Origin: Alphaproteobacteria bacterium
Lineage (GTDB): Bacteria; Pseudomonadota; Alphaproteobacteria; Micavibrionales; Micavibrionaceae
NCBI GenBank assembly: GCA_009995595.1
Contig: JAACPE010000005.1
Span: forward strand, 19,925 to 83,924
DNA length: 64,000 bases
Direction of reading: 5' to 3'
Position 1 is the stretch's first letter, and each line of letters starts with the position of its first letter. Made by a program: the position numbers and the translations under genes. Positions 24,942 to 33,957 of the stretch are shown here, in pieces. The notes beneath the pieces are model-generated. The model did no database searches and had not been told where the DNA came from. It was given only the letters and a program-made list of their open reading frames with translations.

Positions 24942-27563
24942 TTAATTAGTGAAAGACCCTACCTTTTCTTCCCAATCATCTTCCATCAGCATGTGTAATG
25001 ACATTGATGTATTGCTATCGGCTTTCAGGTCTATTGTGCCAATATCAAAAGGCTGGCGATAATAATCGGTAAGCAAATCAAAAAGACGGGTTTTATATTC
25101 CGTATCATCATTCCCTTTTAGCTGTAATCCTTTTGTTTCCAATACAAATAAACGATTTTCACTCATACAGGCAATAAAATCGGGGTAAATTTTGTTTCTT
25201 TGCCATCCTTGTAATGAATACGCATCCTGTTTTCTTTCAACCATTCTATGCCACCATGTTACGGCATCACCATCCGCTAAGTATAAGGCAAAATCTTTTT
25301 CAAGGTTATTTAAGTCTTTTTCAAAAACCAGCTCAAACAGGCCATTTTCAACCTTATCGCCGCTTTCTTTGAATAATTTGCGCTCATTTTGACGCGCCAT
25401 AACTTTTAGTTGATTTGCAATTTCAAAATTAAGGTAATCATTTCCGTTAGTAATAAGGCGGAAAATAATATCACCTGATTTTAGTCTATCTTTGAAGATT
25501 TTTTCAGAATACTCATGAACACGTTGTTTCAAATGCCGTTTCATACTATCCAAAAGATAAAGGCGGCTATTATAAATTGCTTCATCGTCATATCCCTTTT
25601 TATTGAGGGCTTCTATAGTTTCCATCAATATTCGTGTGGCTTGCCAAGGATTAGGAATAACATCCATTAAAGGGCGTGAAAGAAAGGCTAAATCAAGTTT
25701 CTTTTCAACCCAAACGTCATGTTTTTGTGTTTTTGTAACAAGTTCCAATTCGCTTTGCTGATAGGCTAGATTTTTGCGTTCTTCAACATCAATAGCGGTT
25801 TCTGTTGTTAAGGGAATGTCTGTTGAATCCAAGAAATGTTCAATGTTATAGGTCAATTCATGCCAAGGGATATGGCTAAGAATATCTTGGTCATAGTTTA
25901 TATCGCGCCAATTATTCCCATCTTTATGTAAGACTTTGGGGAGAAAAACCCTCAACCCCTCAAATTTTTCATTACGCTTTATTATGCGTGGCTCTGCACC
26001 CTGAATATCTGGATTACCTTCTGCACCTTCTGCTCGTACAAATTCAGAAAGCCCTGACATACCTTCATCTTCTAATCCTTTTCGGACATTATCAACGGCA
26101 GTGTTTACATCCTGATCATAGCAAAACACATAGCATTGATTTAGCGCATCAATGCTGGTTGAGCGAGCATCAGGTTGGCGTAAGACACGTCCAACCATTT
26201 GCGTCATAGCTGTTTGCGCTGTGGTTTTATCCAGTAAAGCCAAGACATAAGCGAAAGAGCAATCCCACCCTTCCTGCAAGGCTTCTTTGGTGATGATATA
26301 TTTAACAGGGCATAATGGATCAAATAGATCAGTATTGCCTAATTCATCGGTTTCTGATGATTTGATACGTATTTCATCTTCTTTCACCGAAAGCCGTTCA
26401 ATGAGATAATCACGGGCGTCTAGCGCATGAATTTTCTGTCCATCACGCTGGTCTTTACCTGTACGTTCAACACGCACAACCATAATTGGCCTAATATAAC
26501 GCCCATCATCTGCTTGTAAGTCATGTGCTTTATCCGCTAACTCTGCTAAACGACCATGAGCCATCGTTAGCGTATTGTGCCAATCGCCATTTTTTGTATT
26601 GATTATGTTGATAGGTAGCTTGACCATTTGTTCATCTTTTAGATCAAGGCCAGATACATCCACCAATATATTGCTGATGGGACTACGCACATTTGGGGTG
26701 GCAGATAACTCTAAAATAAAAGAGGGGTTAAACCCATTCAGACTGTCACGGGTATTTTCAGAATAGGCTTTGTGACCTTCGTCAATCACAACAACAGGAC
26801 GCAACATTTTAAGCGTATTCACAAGGCTTTGTTTAACTGATATTCCTGCGATTGCCCCTGCATCGGCCATATCATTGGTATCAAGGTCAGGATATTCATT
26901 TAACAATTCGTTGTTGGCGGTGTGATCATCCAATTCAGGAAAAAAGCTGGTATATTTACCCGCATCCCGAAAGATTTTGAGAAAATCCCTATTATTGGCG
27001 CGGTTCGTTGCGGCCAAGCGCACAAGCATAATACAAAGATAATTTTCTGTATCTGCTTTGGTGAACGGATCATCTTTTTCTAAAACCTTTACACGACCAC
27101 CAGAGGCACGTTCCAAACATTGCCGATAGGGGTGTTCACGACTGGCTAAGGCTTTCCATGTTTGGCGGTAAATTTGTACCGTTGGGACAACCCATAAAAC
27201 AAGCCCCGTTTGTTTTTTGAAAAAATCAGTTTGAACGCGACCAACACATTCTGCTGCCAACAGAGTTTTACCACCACCTGTTGGGACTTTCAGGCAGATA
27301 TGGGGGATTGAACGCTGGCGGGTGTCATATCGCGCCACATAATCAGGAATCTTTAATCCAGCAGGCGTTTTAACACGAGGAATAACAGTCTTGATTTGCG
27401 CCCATGCGTTTTTTGGCCAATCGCCCATCCCATCGGGAATATCTACATCAGCGTCAATAAGGGCTTTAATAGCCTTTTCTGCTTTGTGTTTTTCACTATA
27501 AAGGGCGCGTAAATAATCATCATAACGCTCAATCACACGGCGTTGGTATTCCTTTAACTCCAT
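24942..27563 (-). CDS. res: type III restriction endonuclease subunit (helicase-nuclease)
   Basis: ATP-dependent translocating nuclease that cuts when paired unmodified sites are met. The 873-residue protein has Walker A VPTGGGKT at residues 93-100, the DEGH box at 261-264, helicase motif VI-like QMVGRVLRQP, and near the C-terminus a PD-(D/E)xK nuclease signature, DFIACMSENRLFVLETKG. It starts four bases after the mod stop codon on the same strand. Full length for the family, no frameshift seen, so the system looks intact. Confidence 0.92.
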   Translation of the reverse strand: MELKEYQRRVIERYDDYLRALYSEKHKAEKAIKALIDADVDIPDGMGDWPKNAWAQIKTVIPRVKTPAGLKIPDYVARYDTRQRSIPHICLKVPTGGGKTLLAAECVGRVQTDFFKKQTGLVLWVVPTVQIYRQTWKALASREHPYRQCLERASGGRVKVLEKDDPFTKADTENYLCIMLVRLAATNRANNRDFLKIFRDAGKYTSFFPELDDHTANNELLNEYPDLDTNDMADAGAIAGISVKQSLVNTLKMLRPVVVIDEGHKAYSENTRDSLNGFNPSFILELSATPNVRSPISNILVDVSGLDLKDEQMVKLPINIINTKNGDWHNTLTMAHGRLAELADKAHDLQADDGRYIRPIMVVRVERTGKDQRDGQKIHALDARDYLIERLSVKEDEIRIKSSETDELGNTDLFDPLCPVKYIITKEALQEGWDCSFAYVLALLDKTTAQTAMTQMVGRVLRQPDARSTSIDALNQCYVFCYDQDVNTAVDNVRKGLEDEGMSGLSEFVRAEGAEGNPDIQGAEPRIIKRNEKFEGLRVFLPKVLHKDGNNWRDINYDQDILSHIPWHELTYNIEHFLDSTDIPLTTETAIDVEERKNLAYQQSELELVTKTQKHDVWVEKKLDLAFLSRPLMDVIPNPWQATRILMETIEALNKKGYDDEAIYNSRLYLLDSMKRHLKQRVHEYSEKIFKDRLKSGDIIFRLITNGNDYLNFEIANQLKVMARQNERKLFKESGDKVENGLFELVFEKDLNNLEKDFALYLADGDAVTWWHRMVERKQDAYSLQGWQRNKIYPDFIACMSENRLFVLETKGLQLKGNDDTEYKTRLFDLLTDYYRQPFDIGTIDLKADSNTSMSLHMLMEDDWEEKVGSFTN

Positions 27564-27567
27564 AGGG

Positions 27568-29343
27568 CTAATCCCCCATGACGCGGTGAATGGCGTATGG
27601 TAATTGGCAATAGGTAATACCCATTTCGGTTAATTCCTTCTGCCCCATAAATTTATGCGTTGCAAAAACCAGCGCAGATTTTCCTGTATCCTCACGCGCC
27701 TTTGATATGCTTTGCGCCAATGGCATGTTGAGGGCAGAGTCACCAGAGCGTAAAAAAGCAATATCAGGTTTGTAAACTAGATGAACACGGTAATTTTCTG
27801 TTTCACCGATGTAATAATCTGCCCCTTGTTCCACTTTATCCAGCGTTAAGCCCGTAGCGGTATAAAACGCATAGCGTGCCAATTCATCATAAGAGGGAAG
27901 TTTTTCACCTTTCAGAAGGTTTTCAATGTTAATTTCTTGTCCTAATTCACAGAAAGTAAATGACCCGCCTAGCCCTTCTTTTAAGGCTATGTCCTTGGCG
28001 GTTGGCACACCCTTTATGACACGCCGCACCCGTTCGGCGGTTGTGTCATTGGCATATTCTTCCATTTCCACCAGAATAAATTTACGATTGCCGCCATCTT
28101 CTTTATTTAAGGCTAAAACAGCATGAGCCGTTGTTCCTGATCCAGCGAAGGAGTCTAAAATAATAGCATCCGTTTTAGCTGCAATTTTAATTATATCCTT
28201 AACGAAAAAAGATGATTTTGTTGTAAAGTTTATATTTTTTTGAAAGATATTTTTCGTCTCATTTTTAGCAGTAGTCGTACTATATTCTGGTTTATAGAAT
28301 AGAGATTTTTGCTTATTTGAAGGTAATTCTCCTAATTCTGGTCTTTGTTTTTTATAGAGTGAGTAGCCTTTCTTTCCTTTGAAAAAAAGAACGTCGTAAG
28401 AAATTCTATGTGAATTTTCTTCACTATATCCCCACCGCCATCTTCCAAAATTTCCGTATTCATCCTTTGGTAAAACGACAGTATATGCTTGTTCTTCATA
28501 CTTTTTTATTAAGGACTCTAGATAATTATCATTAAAAGAATTATTTTCGCTATTATATATTTCTTTATGTTCTTCACTGGAAATTGTTGTAACTTTACTG
28601 TTCTTTATTAAAATAGGGTAGAACATATAAGGTCTTTTTTCTCTTAGCGCATCTTCTCCTGTCGCGCGTAATGGAGCACCTTTTTTATAAAGTCCAATAT
28701 CATCCTCTTGCCAATTTTGTAAGTCCTCGTCTGTAAGAGGATATTCTTTAATTGCGCAAAGACTTTTATTTTTTGCAAAAACAACCAGATATTCATGTGT
28801 TCCCGCAAAGCCAAATTGATCTTGATTACCTTTCAAATTACTAATAACAGGACAAGCGGCAATTAAATTCTGCTCACCCAACAATTCTGATAAAACAGAT
28901 ATCAAGTTATGTAATTCATTATCATCTATACTTATAAAAATTAGTCCTTTTTCAGATAATAATTCGCACAATAACGTCAGACGAGGCCACATCATGCAGA
29001 GCCATTTATCATGGCGTTCTAAATCTTCCTTATCTACGGGATTACCCTCTTTTTTTAGCCACTCCTTCATAGTTGGGGCATTTACATTGTCACTGTAACA
29101 CCACCCTTCATTGCCTGTGTTATAGGGAGGATCAATGTAAATACATTTAATTTTTCCAGCGTATTGGGGCAAAAGGGCTTTCAGGGCATGAAGATTATCA
29201 CCCTGAATAATCAAATTATCATCCAGCGAAGGTTTACCGTCTTTTGGTAGGGATTTGGCTCGATCAATGTCCAGCTGCTTAAACGGCACACTTAAATGAT
29301 GCGCGTAAACAAATTGTTTTCCCTTAAAATCCAGTGTTGGCAT
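27568..29343 (-). CDS. mod: type III DNA methyltransferase subunit
   Basis: Adenine-specific DNA methyltransferase giving the restriction system its sequence specificity. Motif IV DPPYNTG is at residues 71-77 and motif I FAGSGTT at 399-405; this order marks the beta class used by type III systems. The specificity region between them (about 180-350) is AT-rich and lysine-rich, as expected for a variable target-recognition domain. 591 residues. Divergent from a C-like regulator, with symmetric operators in between. Confidence 0.93.
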   Translation of the reverse strand: MPTLDFKGKQFVYAHHLSVPFKQLDIDRAKSLPKDGKPSLDDNLIIQGDNLHALKALLPQYAGKIKCIYIDPPYNTGNEGWCYSDNVNAPTMKEWLKKEGNPVDKEDLERHDKWLCMMWPRLTLLCELLSEKGLIFISIDDNELHNLISVLSELLGEQNLIAACPVISNLKGNQDQFGFAGTHEYLVVFAKNKSLCAIKEYPLTDEDLQNWQEDDIGLYKKGAPLRATGEDALREKRPYMFYPILIKNSKVTTISSEEHKEIYNSENNSFNDNYLESLIKKYEEQAYTVVLPKDEYGNFGRWRWGYSEENSHRISYDVLFFKGKKGYSLYKKQRPELGELPSNKQKSLFYKPEYSTTTAKNETKNIFQKNINFTTKSSFFVKDIIKIAAKTDAIILDSFAGSGTTAHAVLALNKEDGGNRKFILVEMEEYANDTTAERVRRVIKGVPTAKDIALKEGLGGSFTFCELGQEINIENLLKGEKLPSYDELARYAFYTATGLTLDKVEQGADYYIGETENYRVHLVYKPDIAFLRSGDSALNMPLAQSISKAREDTGKSALVFATHKFMGQKELTEMGITYCQLPYAIHRVMGD

Positions 29344-29368
29344 GTAAAAACCCCTTTAATTGTTACGG

Positions 29369-29437
29369 GTAGTCTACACAAGGGCCGCCACATTTCCAAG
29401 ACGAATGTTACAGGTCGTCTATAGACGAGTAGTCTAC
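29369..29437. promoter_or_regulatory. C-box-like operators between mod and the C-like regulator
   Basis: The nine-base near-palindrome GTAGTCTAC occurs identically at 29369-29377, near the mod start, and at 29429-29437, near the regulator start. A perfect 14-base palindrome TCGTCTATAGACGA lies at 29415-29428, abutting the second copy. The layout matches operators bound by controller proteins of restriction systems, allowing both genes to be regulated. Confidence 0.65.
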
Positions 29438-29456
29438 AATATCGCTTGCTTGTGGC

Positions 29457-29672
29457 ATGGATGTTTATGGGCATTTGGCAACAAAAATAAGAAAGTTGAG
29501 AAGTGATCGGCAATGGTCACAGGAAGAACTTGCTTATCGTACTGATTTGCACCGCACATATATAAGCCACATTGAAAACGGGAAAAGAGAAATATCAGTT
29601 GAAACCATGTGCAAAATTGCAAAAGGATTTGATATTACCCCATCTGAATTGATGCAAGACATTCAGTTATAA
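29457..29672 (+). CDS. C-protein-like XRE regulator of the restriction system
   Basis: A 71-residue single-domain helix-turn-helix protein (LRSDRQWSQEELAYRTDLH, then RTYISHIENGKREIS), the size of controller (C) proteins that delay endonuclease expression after a restriction system enters a cell. Divergent from mod with C-box-like repeats in the 113-base gap. C proteins are best known from type II systems, so the association with type III genes is notable. Its last ten bases overlap the convergent recombinase gene. Confidence 0.8.
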   Translation: MDVYGHLATKIRKLRSDRQWSQEELAYRTDLHRTYISHIENGKREISVETMCKIAKGFDITPSELMQDIQL

Positions 29673-30706
29673 GGTTTTTCTTGTTCTATGTTATGTAATT
29701 TTACGCTGGATATAATTTCTATCTGATCATCAACCGAAAGATGGCCATAACTGCTTAATGTCGTATCAATAGATTCATGGCCTAAATTCTGACGGACTGC
29801 GTTCAAAAATGCGGGGCTTTGTGTTTGAGCATACCGCGCCAATGTTGAACGAAAAGAATGAGGGCGAATATATTCAAACCCCGCCTCTATGAAGGCTTTT
29901 TTGAATACGTTCCTAATTGTTGTATCTGACTTTATAATTTCCTTTTTAATTTTTTGTTCCAGCAGGTTTTTTGTACCAAAGCGGTTATCAACTTTTGGGA
30001 ATAGTGGATCAGATTCACTAAAACCTATTGATCGTAAATAATCACGCCAATCAATGACGTTTGTTATAATATCATCGGGCAAGGGGATAAAAACAACATG
30101 CCTTGTTTTTCCAAATTTGACGTTCATGTTTTTGGGGCAAACATAGATAAAATAGCGACCATCTTGTTCTATCAAATTTTTCAATTTAACCGTGCGTAAT
30201 TCAGATATACGCAATGTACAAATAGCCTGTAAAGATACCATTGCTTTGTCCCTTCTTTCCTTATCGGTTTTAGAGGGCATCTTTCTGACTGTTTTCAAAA
30301 TTTGATCAAAACTATATGATTTTTGATATTCTTTGGCTTTTGCGGCATTGCGATGGTTACGTGACACGTTAAGAAAATCAATATCATTATAATTGATTTT
30401 GCTGCGATACCCGCGCTGGCGTTCCAACCATCTTAAAAAATCTTTGAGCGCGCGAAGAGTATCCGTGATGTAAGAAGACGAAACATCACTGTTCAAAAGG
30501 CTTTGCACGTACTTACTAGCGATATGGCTGTTAAATTTTTCAAATCCTGCAAAATCCATGAATAATTCATAGTCACGGATATTCTTTAAGGATGCAATAA
30601 TCGTCTTTTCATCTTTATGGTCAATGCCTCGCAAATGTTGGCGGTACTTATACTTTACACGCTCATTCGCTGGGTTGTATTTGTGCTTTTTCTTATCTTT
30701 TATCAT
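29663..30706 (-). CDS. tyrosine recombinase (phage integrase family)
   Basis: The second tyrosine recombinase of the island. The catalytic domain shows R in TLRISELRTVK, the HxxR box HSFRST, and LGHESIDTTLSSYGH with the final tyrosine. The N-terminal SAM-like DNA-binding domain spans about residues 30-130. ATG 30706 (MIKDKK) has AGGAG nine bases upstream; a GTG at 30733 is possible but less likely. It overlaps the upstream zinc-ribbon gene by 14 bases. It may excise or rearrange part of the island rather than act at the tRNA. Confidence 0.85.
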   Translation of the reverse strand: MIKDKKKHKYNPANERVKYKYRQHLRGIDHKDEKTIIASLKNIRDYELFMDFAGFEKFNSHIASKYVQSLLNSDVSSSYITDTLRALKDFLRWLERQRGYRSKINYNDIDFLNVSRNHRNAAKAKEYQKSYSFDQILKTVRKMPSKTDKERRDKAMVSLQAICTLRISELRTVKLKNLIEQDGRYFIYVCPKNMNVKFGKTRHVVFIPLPDDIITNVIDWRDYLRSIGFSESDPLFPKVDNRFGTKNLLEQKIKKEIIKSDTTIRNVFKKAFIEAGFEYIRPHSFRSTLARYAQTQSPAFLNAVRQNLGHESIDTTLSSYGHLSVDDQIEIISSVKLHNIEQEKPYN

Positions 30707-31220
30707 CAAACAAATCTCCTGTGGTTGACTCACCTAATGTGCTGTCGGTAATTGTTTCTAAGTGAGTCTTACCGTGGGGATGTTCACAATCGTATAATTC
30801 CGAAACACCAACCAGTTTGAATTTATGCCGTAACTTGGATAAATCAGATAATTTGTAGAATTGATACATTGGCTTTTTACAGGTTCGGCAGATTCCCTTG
30901 ACTGATAATTTCTGAACATCCTGCGTTACATGAATTTTGTTTTCAAAGATATGGCGTGCATCCTGACAGCTTGGGCAATAAAGCTGGTCAAAGTCAGTTT
31001 TGCATTTGTTCTTGTTATTGTTTTCTTTGAGATAGGTGATTAGGTCATTGCCATAGATTAAGGCTGGTCTGCCCTTATCTGTTATTTTAAGGCCGTTCTT
31101 AATCCATTTTCTGACAGTTTGAGGGTGCAGCCTCAAATCAGAAAACACAGCACAAATATCGTCAACATCATACGTTTGCCAATATCGCACCAACCTATGT
31201 GGGTACAAGCGTTTTGACAA
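30693..31220 (-). CDS. helix-turn-helix/zinc-ribbon protein of unknown function
   Basis: A 175-residue protein. Residues 1-65 resemble a helix-turn-helix (VDDICAVFSDLRLHPQTVRK, then a PALIYGNDLITYL segment as in AlpA-like or MerR-like folds). A zinc ribbon follows with CPSC (about 82-85) and CRTC (about 110-113). The C-terminus has a further cysteine and histidines (YDCEHPHG). It is encoded between alpA (5-base gap) and the recombinase (14-base overlap), so it may be an accessory DNA-binding factor for recombination. No named family recognised. Confidence 0.62.
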   Translation of the reverse strand: MSKRLYPHRLVRYWQTYDVDDICAVFSDLRLHPQTVRKWIKNGLKITDKGRPALIYGNDLITYLKENNNKNKCKTDFDQLYCPSCQDARHIFENKIHVTQDVQKLSVKGICRTCKKPMYQFYKLSDLSKLRHKFKLVGVSELYDCEHPHGKTHLETITDSTLGESTTGDLFDDKR

Positions 31221-31224
31221 AAGA

Positions 31225-31419
31225 CTAACCTCGTGTAGATGCGATTAACTCTTTAATATCTTCAACGCGCCATGCGGTCATTTTTGGGCCAAGTTTGACG
31301 GGCTTGGGATAGCGGCCATCTTTAACCCCTGCCCACCATGTTGATTTTGATACAGGGAATACTTTTAAGACTTGGGGTAAACGGACAAAGCCTGTTTCGG
31401 GTAAAATATAGTTGTGCAT
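31225..31419 (-). CDS. AlpA-family regulator/excisionase
   Basis: A 64-residue winged-helix protein with the AlpA pattern: FVRLPQVLKVFPVSKSTWW, then GRYPKPVKLGPK and AWRVEDIKELI. AlpA proteins act as excisionases or activators of integrase genes in P4-like islands. It is followed five bases later by the zinc-ribbon gene and then the second recombinase, forming an apparent excision operon. An operator-like repeat lies just upstream. Confidence 0.86.
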   Translation of the reverse strand: MHNYILPETGFVRLPQVLKVFPVSKSTWWAGVKDGRYPKPVKLGPKMTAWRVEDIKELIASTRG

Positions 31420-31480
31420 TACTGTTCTCCTTCATGCGATTAACATTAAGGAAAGCCTATGCAGTTTATTTTAAGAAAAC

Positions 31481-31514
31481 ACCGTAGTTGCGGCATCCAG
31501 TACCGCAGTTGCGG
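31481..31514. promoter_or_regulatory. paired palindromic operators upstream of alpA
   Basis: ACCGTAGTTGCGG (31481-31493) and ACCGCAGTTGCGG (31502-31514) are direct repeats spaced exactly 21 bases apart, two turns of DNA. Each is itself a dyad: CCGCA-GT-TGCGG is perfect, the other copy has one mismatch. Likely binding sites for AlpA or a dimeric regulator. Confidence 0.55.
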
Positions 31515-31523
31515 TAAAAGAAG

Positions 31524-32561
31524 TTAAGAAGGGTCATTCAATGCTTTTTTACCTTCTGCGAATTTTGCTTCAAGCTGCCTTTTTGACAAACCCTCTTTTT
31601 CTCCATAATTTCCATGAATAGCGTCAATTATAGATTGTTGGGTTCTGAATTTAGAATAGGGCTTACCGTTAGAGTCTTCTCCAAGAGTCAATCCCACCAG
31701 CGCACCAATTATTTTTTGGTAGCCGCGCCGTTCTCTGTCATTAAGCGGTTTTCTGCTTTGGGGTTGTTTTGTATTTTCTAAACCGTTAAGATACAAAGGT
31801 AGTGTCTTTGCCCAATCAATAAACTCCATCGGTCTTACTTTGCACTCTTGTAAGCTACAATCTTTTTCCTCTTTATCCGTATTGTAGTCTATAAATTCTA
31901 AATTATGGGCTTTATACGCATCTATCACGTATTCAATAACTTTCTGTCCTGTTTTTTTAGATTTAATAAATATGAAATTTTTTTCAGTATTTAATTTTGC
32001 TTCGTACCCTAAAACGTAGGCAATAGCGTTTGGTAGTTGCCACAGAGGCTCTTTCATCAAATTTTTTAATGTATCCTGATTAATTTTAGGAAAAGATGCG
32101 TTTTGACCATCGCGGTAACTTTTATCAAATTGATAGCTGGAAATGAGGGGTTTTATATCTTTGATAATATCATCACTTAATCTCATACCAGTAGATTCAG
32201 CCCAAATTACAAAACTTACTGTATAGGCTTCTGGCCATTCATTGGGTTTAGGGGGTGAAGGTGATGGATCGGGGTCTTCTGTATATCCCTCAATCTCCCC
32301 ATTAGATAAGGCTTTTTGTGCTTGTTCATATAGTACATACCCCTCTTTATCTTCTTTCAGGGATTTTTCTAATTGACCGTATAATTCAGGGTCATGGAAA
32401 TAAGAAAAAAGTTGGTTGATTTGTTCTATTCTGTGTTCGTCATTTTCAAAATCTAAAAACAAATAAAACACCAAACAAATTAATGGTGCATGATTTTTAA
32501 GAATGGCTCTTTTAGGAATAAGATCGTAAAGAGGTGACGAAAAAGTATTTTGCTCTGACAT
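31524..32561 (-). CDS. hypothetical island protein, 345 residues
   Basis: Not recognised. It is encoded nine bases downstream of the integrase on the same strand, a position often occupied by unknown proteins in P4-like islands. The N-terminus carries a short hydrophobic stretch (PLICLVFYLFLDF), the centre has a Pro-rich linker (PDPSPSPPKP) and the C-terminal part has a charged helical region (RERRGYQKIIGALVGLTLG). No catalytic motif identified. AT-rich compared with the chromosomal genes. Confidence 0.6.
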   Translation of the reverse strand: MSEQNTFSSPLYDLIPKRAILKNHAPLICLVFYLFLDFENDEHRIEQINQLFSYFHDPELYGQLEKSLKEDKEGYVLYEQAQKALSNGEIEGYTEDPDPSPSPPKPNEWPEAYTVSFVIWAESTGMRLSDDIIKDIKPLISSYQFDKSYRDGQNASFPKINQDTLKNLMKEPLWQLPNAIAYVLGYEAKLNTEKNFIFIKSKKTGQKVIEYVIDAYKAHNLEFIDYNTDKEEKDCSLQECKVRPMEFIDWAKTLPLYLNGLENTKQPQSRKPLNDRERRGYQKIIGALVGLTLGEDSNGKPYSKFRTQQSIIDAIHGNYGEKEGLSKRQLEAKFAEGKKALNDPS

Positions 32562-32570
32562 AAACCATTT

Positions 32571-33794
32571 TTAGGCTTTTTTAGGGAACTTGCCAACTAT
32601 TACGGTTTTATTTTGTGCAATATCATCCAAATAATTTGCCCATTCTTGCATCATTTTTTTACGCTCATTGAGAAATTGCGCCCTGTCATAGGCTCTTTGC
32701 ACCATACTTTGCGGCGCATGTGCAAGTTGGCGGTCTATAACCTCATGACGGTAATTCAAGTTTTCTTTAATTGTTGTCATGGCTAACGCACGGAAGCCAT
32801 GGCCTGTCATGCGTCCCTTAAAGCCTAATCGCTCCAATCCTTTTAAGACTGTATTGTTGCTCATATGCTTACGTGGTGAATGATGACCTGGAAAAATCCA
32901 TCCCCATTCTTCATTTCTTGATTTTAAGTCTTTCAATATATCTATGGCTTGTTTTGAAAGAGGAACGACATGCTCATTACGCATTTTCATTCTTTCGGCA
33001 GGAATAATCCATTGGGCATTGTCTAAATCAAATTCATCCCATGTGGCTTCAATCAACTCTTTTGTTCTGACGAATGTTAGCATTAACAAACGCATAGCGT
33101 GACGGGTATCAACATGCAATCTGGCATCATTGCGGGTAATGGCATTTAATAACTCAGGAATTTCTTTAGTATCTATGCAAGCATAATGCTTTTTAACAAC
33201 AGGTTTTAAGACCATGCCAATGTCAGATACAGGGTTAATTTCAGCTTTTTCATTGATGATGGCATAGGCAAAAATCTGATTGCAATACTGACGTAAGCGA
33301 TGTGCAGGTTCATACGCACCGCGACTTTGGACTTTTTTCAATGCTTTGATTACGTTTCTTGGTTTTATTTCTGTTATGGGCATATAGCCGATTTCAGGGA
33401 AAACATCCCTTTCAAGCCGCCTTAAAACAGTGTCGGCGTGTCGTGGCGTCCATTTGTGCTTGAAATTATCATGCCATTCGCGTGCTGTAGACTCAAAGGT
33501 GTTGGTTGCTCTTTCTTCTGCGTTTTCTTTGTTATCCTTTTTGGCTTTTAGAGGATCAATGTTTTGCTCAAGAAGTTTTCTGGCTTCTGTACATCTTTCT
33601 TCTGCTTCTTTCAGTGAAATTTCAGGATATACCCCAAAAGCCAATAATTTTTCTTTACCCGCAAAGCGGTATTTCATGCGCCAGTATTTTGCGCCGTTCG
33701 GCATGACATGAAGATACAAACCACGTCCAGCCGCCAATTTATAAGCCTTTTCCGCTAATTTGGCGTTTTTGCATTGCAGATTCGTTAGGGTCAT
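32571..33794 (-). CDS. int: P4-type tyrosine integrase of the island
   Basis: Site-specific recombinase that inserts the island at the tRNA-Gly 3' end. The N-terminal DUF4102 domain (MTLTNLQCKNAKLAEKAY, then LYLHVMPNGAKYWRMKYRF) marks the P4/IntA group. The catalytic domain has the first arginine in TFVRTKELIEATWDEFD, HGFRA as HxxR, and LAHAPQSMVQRAYDR with the nucleophilic tyrosine. ATG 33794 is preferred over a TTG at 33806 because of GGAG upstream, though spacing is long. It is the gene nearest the tRNA, as usual. Confidence 0.93.
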   Translation of the reverse strand: MTLTNLQCKNAKLAEKAYKLAAGRGLYLHVMPNGAKYWRMKYRFAGKEKLLAFGVYPEISLKEAEERCTEARKLLEQNIDPLKAKKDNKENAEERATNTFESTAREWHDNFKHKWTPRHADTVLRRLERDVFPEIGYMPITEIKPRNVIKALKKVQSRGAYEPAHRLRQYCNQIFAYAIINEKAEINPVSDIGMVLKPVVKKHYACIDTKEIPELLNAITRNDARLHVDTRHAMRLLMLTFVRTKELIEATWDEFDLDNAQWIIPAERMKMRNEHVVPLSKQAIDILKDLKSRNEEWGWIFPGHHSPRKHMSNNTVLKGLERLGFKGRMTGHGFRALAMTTIKENLNYRHEVIDRQLAHAPQSMVQRAYDRAQFLNERKKMMQEWANYLDDIAQNKTVIVGKFPKKA

Positions 33795-33866
33795 TGGGGG
33801 TATCAACTCCGTCCATTTTTATTTATACCCCCAAATATACCCTCAAAAATCTTGGATTTGGGGGTA
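33793..33866. repeat. integrase arm-type repeats, right end
   Basis: ATTGGGGGTA (33793-33802), TACCCCCAAATATACCC (33826-33842) and ATTTGGGGGTA (33856-33866) are three copies of one word in both orientations. The first overlaps the int start codon, so the integrase may repress itself. The middle one matches the left-end repeat at 20000. Confidence 0.55.
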
Positions 33867-33957
33867 TCGTATTTTATGGGGCTGGACAAATGCTTGCATA
33901 AAAACCTATAAATATCAATGATTTTTGGTCTTTATTGCACTATATTGGGGGAGAAAA

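Noticed and set aside
31524..32561. Assignment of the 345-residue island protein as a replication protein
   Set aside because: No helicase, primase or Rep motif could be seen; left as hypothetical.
20000..33866. Possible CRISPR-like repeat array from the TACCCCC words
   Set aside because: Too few, unevenly spaced, in both orientations and without spacers or cas genes; they fit integrase arm sites better.
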